From NCBI GenBank assembly GCA_013365365.1, contig JABVXU010000033.1, positions 124,001-188,000 of the forward strand: 64,000 nucleotides of DNA, read 5' to 3'. Of this stretch, positions 36,787 through 50,400 are shown piece after piece (position 1 is the first letter of the stretch; each line of letters opens with the position of its first letter). Under the pieces are notes generated by a model, which worked only from the letters and a program-made list of their open reading frames with translations, made no database searches and was not told where the DNA came from. The position numbers were made by a program, and so were the translations under genes. The stretch comes from Cruorifilaria tuberocauda. Taxonomy: Eukaryota > Nematoda > Chromadorea > Rhabditida > Onchocercidae.

Positions 36787-39780
36787 TCTCTAATTGATTT
36801 GTATTATTTGATGGGAAATAATTCAGTTGACCGCAGTGCTCTGTAATTGTTCCAGGAATTTTATTTCTATCAGTCAATCAGCAAACAGTTCTTATCATTT
36901 CATTTACTTTTGTATCGTTTGATGTAGGCCATCAGTTGTTTCCAAAATTTATTGATAAAATTGAATTATATTTGCATGTTCACTGGAATGAATATATTTC
37001 AAATATTTTTCTGCAATTTTTTTAGATTCACTGAATGTTTCTTTCTTTATTAATAAATGCATATATCCGTATGATTCTATTGTCTGTAGTTTAAATAGAA
37101 AATCATAATAATTAGTTTTCTTCTAGCAGTATTATGATAATTATATAATATGATATGACATGATATGATAATGAAATGATAACTATGCGAAGGTTATAAG
37201 TTCATCTGCCATTTAGCATATTTACATCGCAGAAATATAAGTGGTAATAGCAGTATAGCTTATTTACTGCTAATGTAAACAAAAGCTTCGTACATTTCTG
37301 ATCATTTACATAATCTATAATCGAACTGAAGTGGAATGAAATTAAGATGACATTTTCCATTCTTTTTGAATTATCGTTCTAGAAAAGCAAGCAAGGAATT
37401 TCTTGTTTAGCTTCAAAATTTATTAGCTGAAATGCAATTTTTTCTAAAATTCTTTTATTTCAAGCGAACTGCAAAATATTGCGTTCGTTGGAATTTTATA
37501 AATAAAGTAGAAAACAAATGACAACAACAATAAGCCCATTTTCATAAAAATTTTGCTGAGATTTTTTTCAATTTTCCGTAAAATCATTAAGAGATAATTG
37601 AAAAGTGTTTTAGCTTTGAGAATTTAATGTTTTTTGAAATACCTGAAGTATTATAGGAGTTGGGAAAAGTATACATATATGATATTGACCTTTCTGTGAA
37701 CTTGTTTTTATAATTACGACTAGAAAGATATGATGTTGTTTTGAAACTCTTCTGTGGTAGAATCCGACTTTTTTTTTCGCTCTAAAAATCAAAATTTGAC
37801 AGTTTTGATTTTTTCTCTTTGTTTCTTTCTGTCCATTAAATTGAAGAAACTTAGCTTGGCAAATCTTTAAATATCATCTTTTGCTCTTTCAGCTAATTTT
37901 TTTAACGGAATAGACGGATCAAAATAATGCAGTGATAAAGTAAGGAAAAATAGTTATGAGTCAGACTATTGGAATTTTTTCTACGATAAACTATAAATTA
38001 AGCTTAAGTTGAATTGATGATGAATGAGCAGTGAATTGGTATACTGATCGTATGTCTGAAAATAATCATCAATTTGACGATTCATTGATAAGCAAGAACG
38101 AATAACGGAGCTCTTGTTTACTCTCTTTCATTTCTTTCACATCCTCTTAGATATTTGAATATTTGAATCAGATGTCAACAATCAAGCATACTGTTCTTGT
38201 TTGCGTACTTTTTTGGTTAATGATATATCGTTATCATTTTATTTTGATAACAGATTTTCGTATTTTTTTATTACAATTTAGTTTTTCTCTTTGCTCAAAA
38301 ATGTTTTAATTTGCTATTTCAATCCTTATTCCAAATTTTAATTTAACGTGAATGTTTCTAGAAAATTATCTGTTTGATTCGCACGTCATATTTTCACGCT
38401 TACTTTTTCCTTTATAAGTAAACAGAAATGATTAATGGGTATGGATGGGTTTCAATCCGGTTTAAATGAGTGATCAGTAAATATATCGTATTTTTGATGT
38501 TATCAACTATTTAGTTATTTTGTTTATGCACCATTTGTTTAATCACTTTCATTTAAATTTTTATTTTGTTTAAATGACCGTAAGATTTTTTTCAAATTCG
38601 AATATATAATATCCATGTGATATACAACAAACAATGAATTTAACATTTTTCATTTTATATCGTTTCGTTTTACTATTCTATTTTCGACGAAGTTGTGTAC
38701 TTCAAGTTGGCATGAAAAAGTTGGGAACATCTGTTCCGATCATTTCGTTGAATTTGCTCCCTTCTTTCCACTCTTCTCAATTTCCATCAAAATTTATCCT
38801 ATCATTGCTTTGTTTAACTATCCTATAAAAGTTCTAAATTATTTTCAATATATTGGAAAAGTTCTTCTGTTTTATTTCAGACATTATTTCCAGCAAATAT
38901 TCTAAATTTATGATTTACTCAATTGTTTCTTAAAGAACTTTTTTTTGAAATCATTTAATTGAAATATTAATTAATTTTTCTGTTTCATTGCCTTTTCTTT
39001 TGTATTGCATTTAAATAAATTGAAAATTTTTCGTTTACAAAAGATGATAATTTCTCCAAACTATTTTTCAATTACTCACATTTCCTACAATTTTACATTT
39101 GGATTTTAGGAAATAGTTAAAAGTGCTGCAAAATATATATATTCAAATTAAATGTATTCATCGAACCAATGAAATATTCAATTTTCTGTTAATAAAATAA
39201 AAATTAGAATTAAGGGCATTCGTGTAGCTCCGAGTAATATTGTCCAATAATTTCAACTAATACTGGAAGAGAAGGTAAACTGAATTCAAATTTCATTTTC
39301 TCTCTTCTCAAATTGCAAATTGACAAAGGTTTGTCGATCCATTCTTTCTCTGGCCTTTCTGTCAATTATGAATTTAAAAGAAGGACCTTTTATGGGTAGA
39401 TTGATAATTCATTCGGAAAAAGAGAAAATTTTGTAGCAAAAGAAATGAATGGGAGAAGAAAAAAGAAACACAATATTGTTCATTTTAAAAGTTGAAAATT
39501 TGAATTTGAAATTAATTGCTGAATTTCAAATTGCAACCACAATTCCATTTCATAGAAAAGAAGTAATAATAATAATTTGGATAATAATCGTATTCATTCT
39601 TTATATTCGATGTAAAACAGAATTTCTCACGTAGCGATATTATTCCTTCTACCAATTGCTAAATATTCAATTTGTAATAATTAATTTTCTTTCCAATAAT
39701 TGATTATAAGTAATACTTCAAATTCATTTTTTTATTGAAGTGACCTTCAGAAAGTTCATTTGCCATTCTTTTCCTTTTTA
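36787..39780. other. AT-rich intergenic DNA, no supported gene
   Basis: Only short A/T-driven open frames occur here, none over 70 codons and none with a recognisable motif. Nothing beyond poly-A/T tracts and short imperfect repeats (for example GATATGACATGATATGATAA near 37150) was seen. Confidence 0.55.
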
Positions 39781-39789
39781 GTATTTTTT

Positions 39790-39872
39790 CGTTGATACCA
39801 TTGGTTTTGTACTGGTGACAGACATCGTTAGTGTATTAGTAATTAAGCCCGGGTTACGGACTATGAGAATAG
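39790..39872 (+). promoter_or_regulatory. Possible 5' untranslated exon of the LIM gene
   Basis: A GC-richer segment (CTGGTGACAGACATCG, AAGCCCGGGTTACGG) ends at ACTATGAGAATAG followed by a good donor, GTGAGA. It lies about 230 bases upstream of the LIM coding start and on the same strand. Splicing its short ATG frame to the acceptor at 40096 does not keep phase, so it would have to be untranslated. Inference only. Confidence 0.3.
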
Positions 39873-40096
39873 GTGAGATGAATTTCGAAAGGATAAGTAA
39901 ATTATTGGTAACTAAAAGGGAATGAGAGATTTCACTACAATTTGTCCATTTCTCGAATTGTGAATTTCTTTGAAATTAGGTAAGATGAAATTAATTTAGT
40001 CCTTATTCTTCGTTAAAAGTCTTGTATAAAAGTCGTTTTGAAATGTACTTTCTCTTCACTAGCTATTTCAGATTTCTCAGCTACATAAAATTCAGA

Positions 40097-43000
40097 ATGA
40101 CGGACGTGGAATTGGAAACACGTAATTTTTTGCGCGAACTTGATACATTCGGGCAGCCACCACCACCACAACGTCTTGTTAGTGATGCTGACAGTAAAGC
40201 GATGAGCAAGGAATTCGAACTAAAATTGCATCACATTAATTTAGAGAAACAAAAGGTATGTTATGATTCCATAGATTCATTGAAAACTTTGAAAACTGTT
40301 AATATAATTGATCAATTTGCACTATTTTTTTCTGATATGAAAATTAGATTTAAAAATTTATTTTAGAAATGATATCAAATTTATTTTATTTTCCATTAAA
40401 TGTAATCTCAAATTTAAGTTTATTAACAATTTTCAAGCAATAATTATTTTTACATTTGCAGCATGTACGAAATGGTACATGGAATCCGAAACCAGGAACA
40501 TCTTTTAACAGTAAAAGTTCTGTTAACAGAAACAGCAATGATCATCCTCATGCACCTGCTGAAAGTAATAACAAAAATGAAATGAGTAAAGAAGAAATTA
40601 GCAAACTTAAGGAACAGGTGGTCGTTTTGAATCATTAGATAATTCATCTTTATTGTTCTTGGATCTCGATCTAACTTATGTGTTTATCGTATAAAGATAG
40701 AAAATTTCAAAAAAAATGAAAACAAAATCTAAATTCAAATCTCAGGTGGTGTCAGCCAGTCGTCCGTTAAATCCGTGGTACGAGCATCAACATCAATCAC
40801 CAACCTTATCCGCAAAATTTGTCCGAAGTACTATCCGAAAAAGTGTGAATGCTGATGAAAAATATTCATCGTCGATCGCTACAAAAACTACACCGCAGTA
40901 TAATCATATTAATGTGGCTACTGTATCCGGTGAAAATGCCATATCTGGCGTAGTAAATACAAAGAAATCAAATTGCGCCCAGAATACGGCTTCTATAAGT
41001 CCGGCAAGCGCTTCCAGCAATACGGAAACTTCACACTCATCGATTTCGACAAGTGGATCCAGTACCGTATGTCTAAATCTCTACACTTGATACAGATGCA
41101 TCAGAAACTGTAAAATATGTCATTTAAAAATCGGTTCAAAAACAAATTTATTTTCTTCAGTGAATACTTTCCTCTTCATAAGTTAATTTCAATGATAAAG
41201 TATTGTTTTTTAAGACTAACTCGACTGATCCAAACGATGACACTTATCGAGCAATACCATATGCTAATAATAATCGTTTTCATTCTCTTATTTCACCGGT
41301 CAAAACGTATTATCACAGTGGACCACCAATTCGTCGAATATCTCGGGTTCTCCTTATTATTTTGGAATTATAAATTGAAATACTTTATCAATAGGTATAC
41401 TAATACGGTAACAATAACAATGGCTTCTCATCGTGAAATTTCATAGCGTTAATATGTCACAGTATCTGATGTAGTCGAATTTCAGAATTCGATTAATGGA
41501 TCAGGTGTTGATCGATGTGAAAGGTTATTGGCAAATGGAAATACTGAAAAAAAAAGCGTGAATGATGTACATTTAAACGGTAATTTTTAAAACTTATCAA
41601 TTTTTATCAGTTATTTTAATGAATGTTCCGCTCCTTTATAAGTGAGATCAAATTACGAATTGAGCTAATATTAAAAAGTAAATGAAATAATTTATCGTGG
41701 GAATTTCAGCAAATCAACCATCTCTTTCCACAACCATTCCTTACAAATACGGCGATAAACAGTCGAAAAGTAATCGGACAATAATTCCACCTTGGCGAAA
41801 AAAGAGTATAGATTCGGTAACATCCAGTGATTCTGGCGTTTCTGTGCATCGTAAAAAGTATAATGAAATAACGGATAGTTTGGAAAAACAATTGAATTTA
41901 AATCGAAAACCAATTGGTATCTGCGAATTGTGTGGAAAAGCTGTATTGGAAGAAATGGATGCTACCTGCGCACTTGGCCAACTGTACCATCAGAATTGTT
42001 TTACTTGTGATATGTGTGGACGAACATTACGGGGAAAAAAGTTTTACAAAGTAGTTTATTCTTCTATGGCAAAACACTTTGTCCATTTCATTTGACAAAA
42101 GAGATGGAGATTTTCTATAATCTGAATTTAATAAAGCTATAAAATTTGCTTTCCATATCAAAATTATAAAATTTCTAATATATATTAGTTTTTTGTAGAT
42201 ACTATAAAATGCAGTATAATTTAAGTTGCTTCAGTTAATAAATTAGAAAAGGTAATGATTTTCAGACTCGAGGTAAAAAGTACTGCGAAGAAGATTACCT
42301 GTATAGTGGGATGCATGAAACTGCAGACCGATGTGCCGCATGCTCGCATTTTATTATGGATATGGTATATGAATTTTATCTTATTTTTACAATGATAATT
42401 TGAGCGTTCAGAAATATGAATATTACTTTTTAGAAGTAAAACTTCTAACAAATAAAAGTAAAAAATTTCAAAAGACTTAAATATAATATATCAGCTAAAC
42501 AAGCAATTTAATAATGCGAAAGATTGATAGGACGTACTACTGTTTGTTTCGAATTTCATAAGGGAAATTTGATAGGTTCTGCAAGCACTTGGAAAATCTT
42601 ATCACCCGCGATGTTTCCGTTGTGAGCAATGCAAAAGTTGTTTGGATGGCGTTCCGTTTGCTTCGGATCCGGAAGGTCGTGTGTACTGTATTGAAGATTA
42701 TCATAGACTTTTTGCGCCAAAATGCGCCGTATGTTTACAGTCAATTATGCCTAATAAGGTATTGCTATCTAAAATATTTTTATTATGAATTTTTTTTGGT
42801 TTGATATACAGGAATTAAATGAATGGATACGCTGATTTCTTATCATAATACTAATCAATCAAGCTTCTGAAGTTCATTATATCTCTTATTTCTATATACC
42901 TTCTGAATTCAGGAGACTGGAGAGACAGTCCATGTTGTTGCAGTTAATAGGGATTATCATGTTGAATGCTATGTTTGCAAAGTAAGAATTCTTCAGTTGT

Positions 43001-43353
43001 GCAGTTATAATCATATAATTGCTGTTTATTCCATTAATTTCCAAAGAGATCCTTTCACTCGGGGAAAAGTAATATTTCAGTTCTCTGAATTCCAGGAAAT
43101 TATTAATAATATATCAGATGCAAAATGCTCTTTCGTCTAATCGAAAGGAATCTCAAGAAAAAAGAAATAATTCATATCTTAATTTTGATGCTCATTTATT
43201 ATTGCATTTCATGTGCTGCAGGGTTGTGGCATGCAGTTAACGGATGAACCAGAAAGACGTTGCTATCCATTAAACGGTCAACTCCTATGTAAAACTTGTC
43301 ATATACATTGGGTACGAACCGGTGGCGATTCAAAACCGATCACTGATTTATGA
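40097..43353 (+). CDS. Ajuba/LIMD1/WTIP-type protein with three LIM domains
   Basis: LIM adaptor expected at cell junctions and in the nucleus, linking cytoskeleton to signalling (Hippo pathway, microRNA silencing) as known for Ajuba proteins; function here is by homology. Exons: 40097-40255, 40462-40617, 40746-41066, 41215-41346, 41486-41579, 41710-42050, 42266-42364, 42576-42758, 42913-42981, 43222-43353, giving 561 residues in phase. Residues 1-350 are polar and low in complexity (Ser, Asn, Thr, Pro). LIM1 starts at Cys359 ([11 protein letters not shown]), LIM2 at Cys424 ([11 protein letters not shown]) and LIM3 at Cys484 ([11 protein letters not shown]). The stretch [13 protein letters not shown], with SCLDGVPF nearby, is typical of the Ajuba branch rather than zyxin. 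The protein ends ITDL, a class I PDZ-ligand pattern. The ATG follows an acceptor-like TTCAG by one base, suggesting trans-splicing or an untranslated first exon. Confidence 0.92.
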
Positions 43354-44441
43354 AATACATTGCAAATTTTCATTGTATTTTTCTGTTCATTTGAAATCCT
43401 ATCTGAAGATGAATGCTGTTTTGTTATTTGGGTCATATGATCGCAGATTTTTGATAACTTCCGAGATAATTCATAGCGTTAATCATTCTAAAATTTTAAT
43501 CAATAGTGACTAGCACTAAAATTAATATTTGCATTCATTCTTATTCCTTCAAATTCTTAGCAAATTCCAAATTATGCACGTAATATTATCCCTTTAATAT
43601 TTATGAATGTGCTAATTTGTCACTTATAGTTGAGTAAAATCTATCTGGTATTACATGAATTCCATATTTTTTAAAACAAGACGAACGCAATCTGCAGAAT
43701 ATCGCGCTATCACTTTACTGATCTGGAAAATGAGATGGCTAGTAAAATGATCTGCCTTTCGTGATGCATCAGCCTCACATGACTTTTCACCGTCTTAAAC
43801 CCGCCCAAATGGGTCATTTCATTTTACGTAGTATATTAGCAATTAAACTTCGGAATAAGTCTGTTTGTTTCATCGTAAAATTTTTTGCTCACATATTTAG
43901 TGTTCATTTATTTTAAAATATCACCTTTTTAATTAGCAATTGAGAAAAGGAAAAAAGTCTAATCTATTTGATAAATGAAAAATGTAAAGTTTCGAAACAC
44001 CAATAACACCTTTCCAATCTTCTCTTCATCGGATTGTCACTGGAAGCAAACAAAATAATTTCTAAAAAGATTCACCTGTCATTTATATTTATAAAGATAA
44101 GTATCGAAAGAATGGAACTTCATTCTATTTGACCAGTTATAATATAACTTTGTAATATAAAATACAATGGGGAAGGAATCATTCTATCAAATCATCAATA
44201 TTTCAATAGATGGAAACCTGGCAGGATAATAAAATACAGGTAAATACCTTACGCCGATTCCGGAGAGCATCCATGACAGGCAATAGTCAGTGGATGGGAT
44301 CAGAATTTTCATAGAATGTAAGTTGTGGCTTGTGTGGCAGTGGAGAAGTCATCCGGTGAGCGAATTATGGTTGTGTTTTCTTCCGTTGTTTGATTCCGGC
44401 TGACGATTATTTTGGACTAGTAGAATATTTAATTAAGAAAG
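43354..44441. other. Intergenic region between LIM gene and DDX1
   Basis: About 1.1 kb separating two plus-strand genes. No open frame with coding character. From about 44240 the DNA becomes GC-richer (GCCGATTCCGGAGAGCATCC, CATCCGGTGAGCG), which suits a promoter or 5' leader for DDX1. The gap is long for a nematode operon, so joint transcription is possible but not indicated. Confidence 0.5.
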
Positions 44442-47400
44442 ATGGCAGCCTTCGAAGAGTTGGGCATGTTAGCGGAGCTAAGCAGAGCGGTGGACGAAAT
44501 GGAGTGGACGTTAGTTCTCTAATGTTATTTCAATTTTTTTCAAATTTCATCAGTTATCTTTGAATTCCTACAAGATAACCATTAAGAAATTTAGGATTGA
44601 ATAGAAATAAATCGAGCCTTTATTTGTTTGCGAACAAACTTAGAAATCCATCGAAAACAAGAAATTGGAAAGTTTTTCGAATTCGTGCATGACGAAATTT
44701 AACTGAAAATTCTAGACCAAAATTAGACATTACGAGATTAATAAACAGATTTATGTTTGCAGATAAAATGCATAATGTTTTATTATTTCTATTCAGTATT
44801 ATTGATTAGTAAGTTCTTTTAGAATTTAGTATATCCGCAAATATTAATTATACGCTAGCACAAAGTAATATTACCCTTAGTTGACCTTAAATTTCATTTC
44901 TTTAAATGCAAATATTTAATTAACAAGTTCTTATTAGTATTAGTAGTTCCTGAGCTTTTATTACTAACTTTATGGTAGATTTATTCATATTTCAGGCTAC
45001 CTACAGATATTCAGTCCGAAGCAATTCCTGCAATTCTTGGTGGTGGTGATGTACTTATGGTATATTTGTTTGTTTCTTCATTTCTCTTATTCGAATCAAT
45101 TTTTTTTCACTTTATAAAAGTATCTAGGAAATTTGATAATAAAGATTATATGAATATACAGGCAGCGGAAACAGGAAGTGGTAAGACAGGTGCGTTTTGT
45201 CTTCCCGTACTTCAAATTGTTTGGGAGTCGTTGCGTGATTCGATGTTGGGTAAAGCGCGTAAATCGACTAATTGCATAGGTAACTTTATCTTTACATCTA
45301 ATTCATAACTTTATCTTTACATCTCATTCATATGGAAACTTGAAAAAATTAAATATAAACCTACAGTCTTAAAGTAAATTTAAGGTTTCTGAGCATTCTG
45401 CAGCGTTTTGGATATGGAAAAAAATCATTCGATTATTTGCGCATTTGAAAAAAAAAAACGGGTATTTGAAAAGCATCTATTTAATCCACGTCTAACGAAG
45501 TATGCACGAACAATGTATCTATCTCAGTACTATTCCTCCCGAAAATTGGGGACTCATTCATAACTGTTATAGATGAAAGATGGCGCTTGAATGTGCATGA
45601 TAGAGATAACAGTCTTGCCATTGATCAGGATGGCTTACTTTGTCAAAGTCGTGATCCAAAAGTATGGAATGGGACGCGTTGTACTCGTGGTGTTGTTGGC
45701 AAAGGTTTGTTTGTATCATCATCCCTTGTTCTTTTTTTTAATTGAATTTTTGATACATTCAGGCACACGTATTTTATTTATATAACTTAACACCACAAAT
45801 TAATATACAAAAAATCTGTAAATATAACAGAACTAAATTTGAAATTTTTAGGAAAATTCTACTATGAAGGGACAATTACCGATGACGGATTATGTCGTCT
45901 GGGGTGGTCAACTGCCAGTGCTGTTCTAGATTTAGGTATTTTTTTTTTCAATTCATACGAATTTTCCTATTATTTTTCCATTATCGTGTTCTAATTTATA
46001 AAGATATAAGCTACTCTGTATTTAACTGCTTTAAATGACCCATGTTTCTCTGAACTTTGCAAACTAACTTCCAGTCCAGTTTAGTTATAACGCTTAACGC
46101 CTTATAATTTTCAATAATCATTGTTTCAATAAGTTTTGAAAGTATCAAAATGGGCAAAAGGTTCAACTATTCCTAATTCCTAACCTAGAATATATTTAAG
46201 CAAAATCATATTTTCTTCCTTTATTATTAAAAAATTGATTTCATGTAACTTGTATAATTTAGTGACTTTTAATATTTAAGAAGTTTTCAAGGTACTGATA
46301 AAAACAGTTTTGGTTATGGTGGAACGGGTAAAAAAAGTCACAATAAACAATTTGATAATTACGGCACTTCGTTCACACTGGGTGATACAATTGGTTGCAT
46401 GTTGGATTTGGATAACAGAACAGTTGCTTTTTCAAAAAATGGCAAGCATTTAGGGAAAGCTTTTGACATTCCAGAAACCCTGGGAAATACAGCATTATAT
46501 CCTGCTGTAGTTTTGAAGGTAAAGATGCTGTTTCTTTAAATTAGGATAGAATGTGACACTACCATAAATTGTTTTCATGATGTTCTCAAACACATTCACG
46601 TTTTCTTGGAAGAAGCATATTTTCTATTTTTGGACAAACTTTATCTTGGATTCATTCGTCGTACGTTAATAAATTCAACGATAATTTTAATCACCTGATC
46701 TGAGATATTGGAAATCATTCAAGGTTTTATATTGCAGTCCAAATCATTTATTTTTATTATAGAATGCCGAAATTCGATTTAATTTTGGTGAAACAGAATT
46801 TAAACATCTTTTTGAGGTTTGTGATAATAGTTATTATAAATTTCTATAACAAGGAATCTTGAGCAATCTTAAGAATTCTTTAAAAATCTAAGAATCGATT
46901 TTAAGAAGCTAAAAACACAAGCCAGATTGCTTTTATCACGCATTGTTGTTGTTTTCATAAATCGAAGTTCTAAGAAATCCAAGAATTCCAAAACCTTGGT
47001 TATAGATCACTTCATCTAGTCAACTGCTACTCAAAATTCAGGGCTATGTAGCAGTCTGCAAGGCGCCACCGGAGAATACTGTTGTTTCACCCAATGGCCC
47101 AAGTGCAAACAAATCAAAAAAAATAACGGAGCCAAATGCACCAGCTTGTATCATAATTGAACCTACCAAAGAATTGGCAGAGCAAACAGATAGTCAGTTG
47201 AAAATCTTCAAAAAGTATCTTCAGGAGCCGACCATAAGGTTCTTACTATATTTACTGCCTTATGAATTATGAATTCATATTTAAAATTTCATTTGGAATA
47301 GCAATAACTTTGCAGTGTTGGCTCATAAGATTTTCTTTAAGCTGGTTAATATAAGCTATCGTGTTCGAACATGTTGAAATTAACGCATTGGTTCCTAATG

Positions 47401-50400
47401 AAGTTGTGAGCTGTGATAAATTCATACAGTTATTCTTTTATGAAAAGAATTCAGCTTACTTACAATAGTTTTACGTAAAAAACTGATTAAAGTATATAAA
47501 TCCTTTCTCTTAAAAATATCACGTGAATGAAGTGATAATTTTTGTTTTTTTTTTTGTTAGTTTTTTATCCTAATTTAATGTGCATCAAGATTGTTAAATT
47601 TTTCAGGAATGCACTTGTTATAGGCAGCGTTCCAATAAACGAGCAGTTAGCAATTATCATGTCAGGAATAGATATAATTACATGTACACCGGGAAGACTG
47701 GAAGATTTTATCCAAAGTGGCAAAATTTTGTTATCCAATGTTCGGTTCTTCATTCTAGACGAAGCCGTAAGCACATGTTATTTTTATCATATATTTTAGT
47801 GCATGAAGATATGCTTATAGTATTTTTCTTATTTCAGTCCGATTCATAAATTGATGATACTGCAAATCATTTCAGAGAATCTCTTACATCTTAAATGTAC
47901 TCCTAAAAGTAAATGAATAGGAAACTTTCTTCCAGACTATTTTCAATCAATGGCATTTTCATCGCGAGCTGACTTAGTTTGTCTGGAAACTGTGTATTTT
48001 AAATTAACTACAAAGATTTTCCAACAATCTTAAGCTTTTTAGATTTATAAAGTAGTTTTAATTTAGAAGTATCATTTTTATAAAACTGTTAGCGACACGA
48101 ATGAAATTGTAGGATTCGTTGGTATCAGCGAAAAACCACTTACCTACCATTGAGCGTATCCATGCGGCGTTACCGAAGATAACAGCTTTAGGAGAGCGTT
48201 TGCAAATGATTATTTGTTCCGCGACGTTGCATAATTTCGATGTTAAGAAGCTTGCTGTAGGTCTTTCTATTTGGTTCTACAATTTCTTTTGGTTTTCACA
48301 ATTTTATTTTTTGGGAAATTATCAGCTATTTTGCCGATTGTTATTATCCCTTGGTATCCTATTGCGAATTGTTTTGTGAATATGATAATAGTGAACTATT
48401 GTAATTTTTTGCGAGATAACAGTGATAATGTCAGACACTAGTGAAATACAGTGAAATGCACATCTCTTGATCTGATTTGAGAATTCATCATCTGTCAATA
48501 ATTAAATTATGACAAAGTGGACTCTATCAACCTAACAAACTGTTGATAATATTTAAATGATTACACTGAAATAGTATTAGTCAAATCGGTGAGAGTTATA
48601 ACTTACCAAGTTGACCAAGATATGATGTTTTGCGATTGTAAGAAAGATAACTTTTCAGGATCGCATGATGCATTTCCCACAATGGGTAGATCTCAAAGGA
48701 CAAGATTCTGTACCAGATACCGTTCATCATGTTGTTTGCAAAATTGATGCTAAAACAGATCGTATGTGGATACGACTCAGACCGCAGGAGAGGATCCAGG
48801 TATGTTAATGATAATGTTGTGTATACCAAATTATTACACTTCATCTGTTTTCTTTTTCAGACTGATGGCATCCATGCAAATGATGAAATTCGTCCCGGAA
48901 GTGATTATCCAGAGACTCTATCAGAGGGTACAAAGATTTTGAAGGGCGAATATGTCTTGAAGGTCTAATTTTATTTCATCTTTTATCAGTTCATTTCATG
49001 AAATTTCAGGTTTTCGATGGTTTTTAACTTTTGCACTATCTTTTATAGGCTATTCGCCAATGTAATATGGATCAGGGCATCATTTTTTGTCGTACAAAAC
49101 TTGATTGTGATAATCTGGAGAAGTACTTGAAACTTAAAGCACAAGGTTCTCTTTCATAATTATGAAATATTACAAGAATTTTGGGAAAAGTTTTGCAATC
49201 ATTGGATCGGTTTCATTTCCATTTTTAGTTGGGTTCGGATTTCATTTTGTCTTTAAATACTGATACTGTAATAGTGTTAGTTCGTTTATTTAGACCTCAC
49301 ATGTGTTTGCCTCCACGGTGATCGTCGACCAGATGAAAGAACTAGAAATTTGGATGCTTTTAAGGTTATTTATGGTTCGAATATATCATTTCGTTAAAAT
49401 TTTTACAAAGGAAACCTCTTATAGAGAAATGATTTGTCTGATACAAATATAGTATGCAGTTTTCTGTATTTTTATATTCTTGTATTTTCTCGCCATTTTT
49501 CTTGTTGATAAGATGAAATTAATTTTAGAAGGGAAAGGCGAAATTCCTTATTTGCACTGACGTCGCTGCACGTGGTATTGACGTAAAAGGCATTCCATTC
49601 GGTTTGTTTTCTTTTTCTATGTTAAACATTAATGTTAAGTGATTATACCGAAAAATTAGTTTAAAAAATGTTTAATATAACGATTAATTGGTAAATGTAT
49701 AAAATTATGATATAAACTGAAGTTACTAAATGAATTGTTATCTCCATTTCAAAAAGAATTCTAGAAAAACAAATCTAAGTTTCCAGCGAATTATTTTCAC
49801 CGCATTGGCATTTTTTTCTGTATCTCTTGTTGTATTGGCTGTTTTATAGTGATTAATGTAACTTTACCGGATGAAAAAGCGAACTATCTTCACCGAATTG
49901 GTCGTGTCGGTCGTGCAGAAAGGTGCGGTTTTTTAATTTCTCAGATCCTTCCTACTAGTAATTCCTTTCCTGTTTTGACATATCAAATATCTATTATTGA
50001 GTTAGCAGTCGTCCACTTTTCTGGTAGTTTTATTTTAAGCGAATAGCATGATTACTATGAAATGTGTTAAAATAAATCAAAAAGTGTCACATTAGAGGAT
50101 TTCCATAACAAAGAAATAGAAAGGATTAAAAACTAATGAGTCTCTTTCGAAATTTTTAATTTCTCATTTATGTCCTTATTGAAATCTCTACGGTGTGATT
50201 CTACATTCAAGCTTAATGGCGACTTTCACAAAATGCTGTCATTTGTTGATTCATGTTTATGAATTTTGTTTACATTTAACAAACCATCCTTGTGTCTTCC
50301 TATACTTTTTATTGGAGTAATTTTTATTCTTTATGTTCATGTGTATTTTAGGATGGGTTTGGCGATTTCCTTAGTTTCAGCACATCCCGAAAAAGTATGG

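Noticed and set aside
41117..41446. 109-codon plus-strand frame within the LIM gene
   Set aside because: The correct LIM exon (41215-41346) uses another frame, reading [18 protein letters not shown], and keeps phase with both neighbours.
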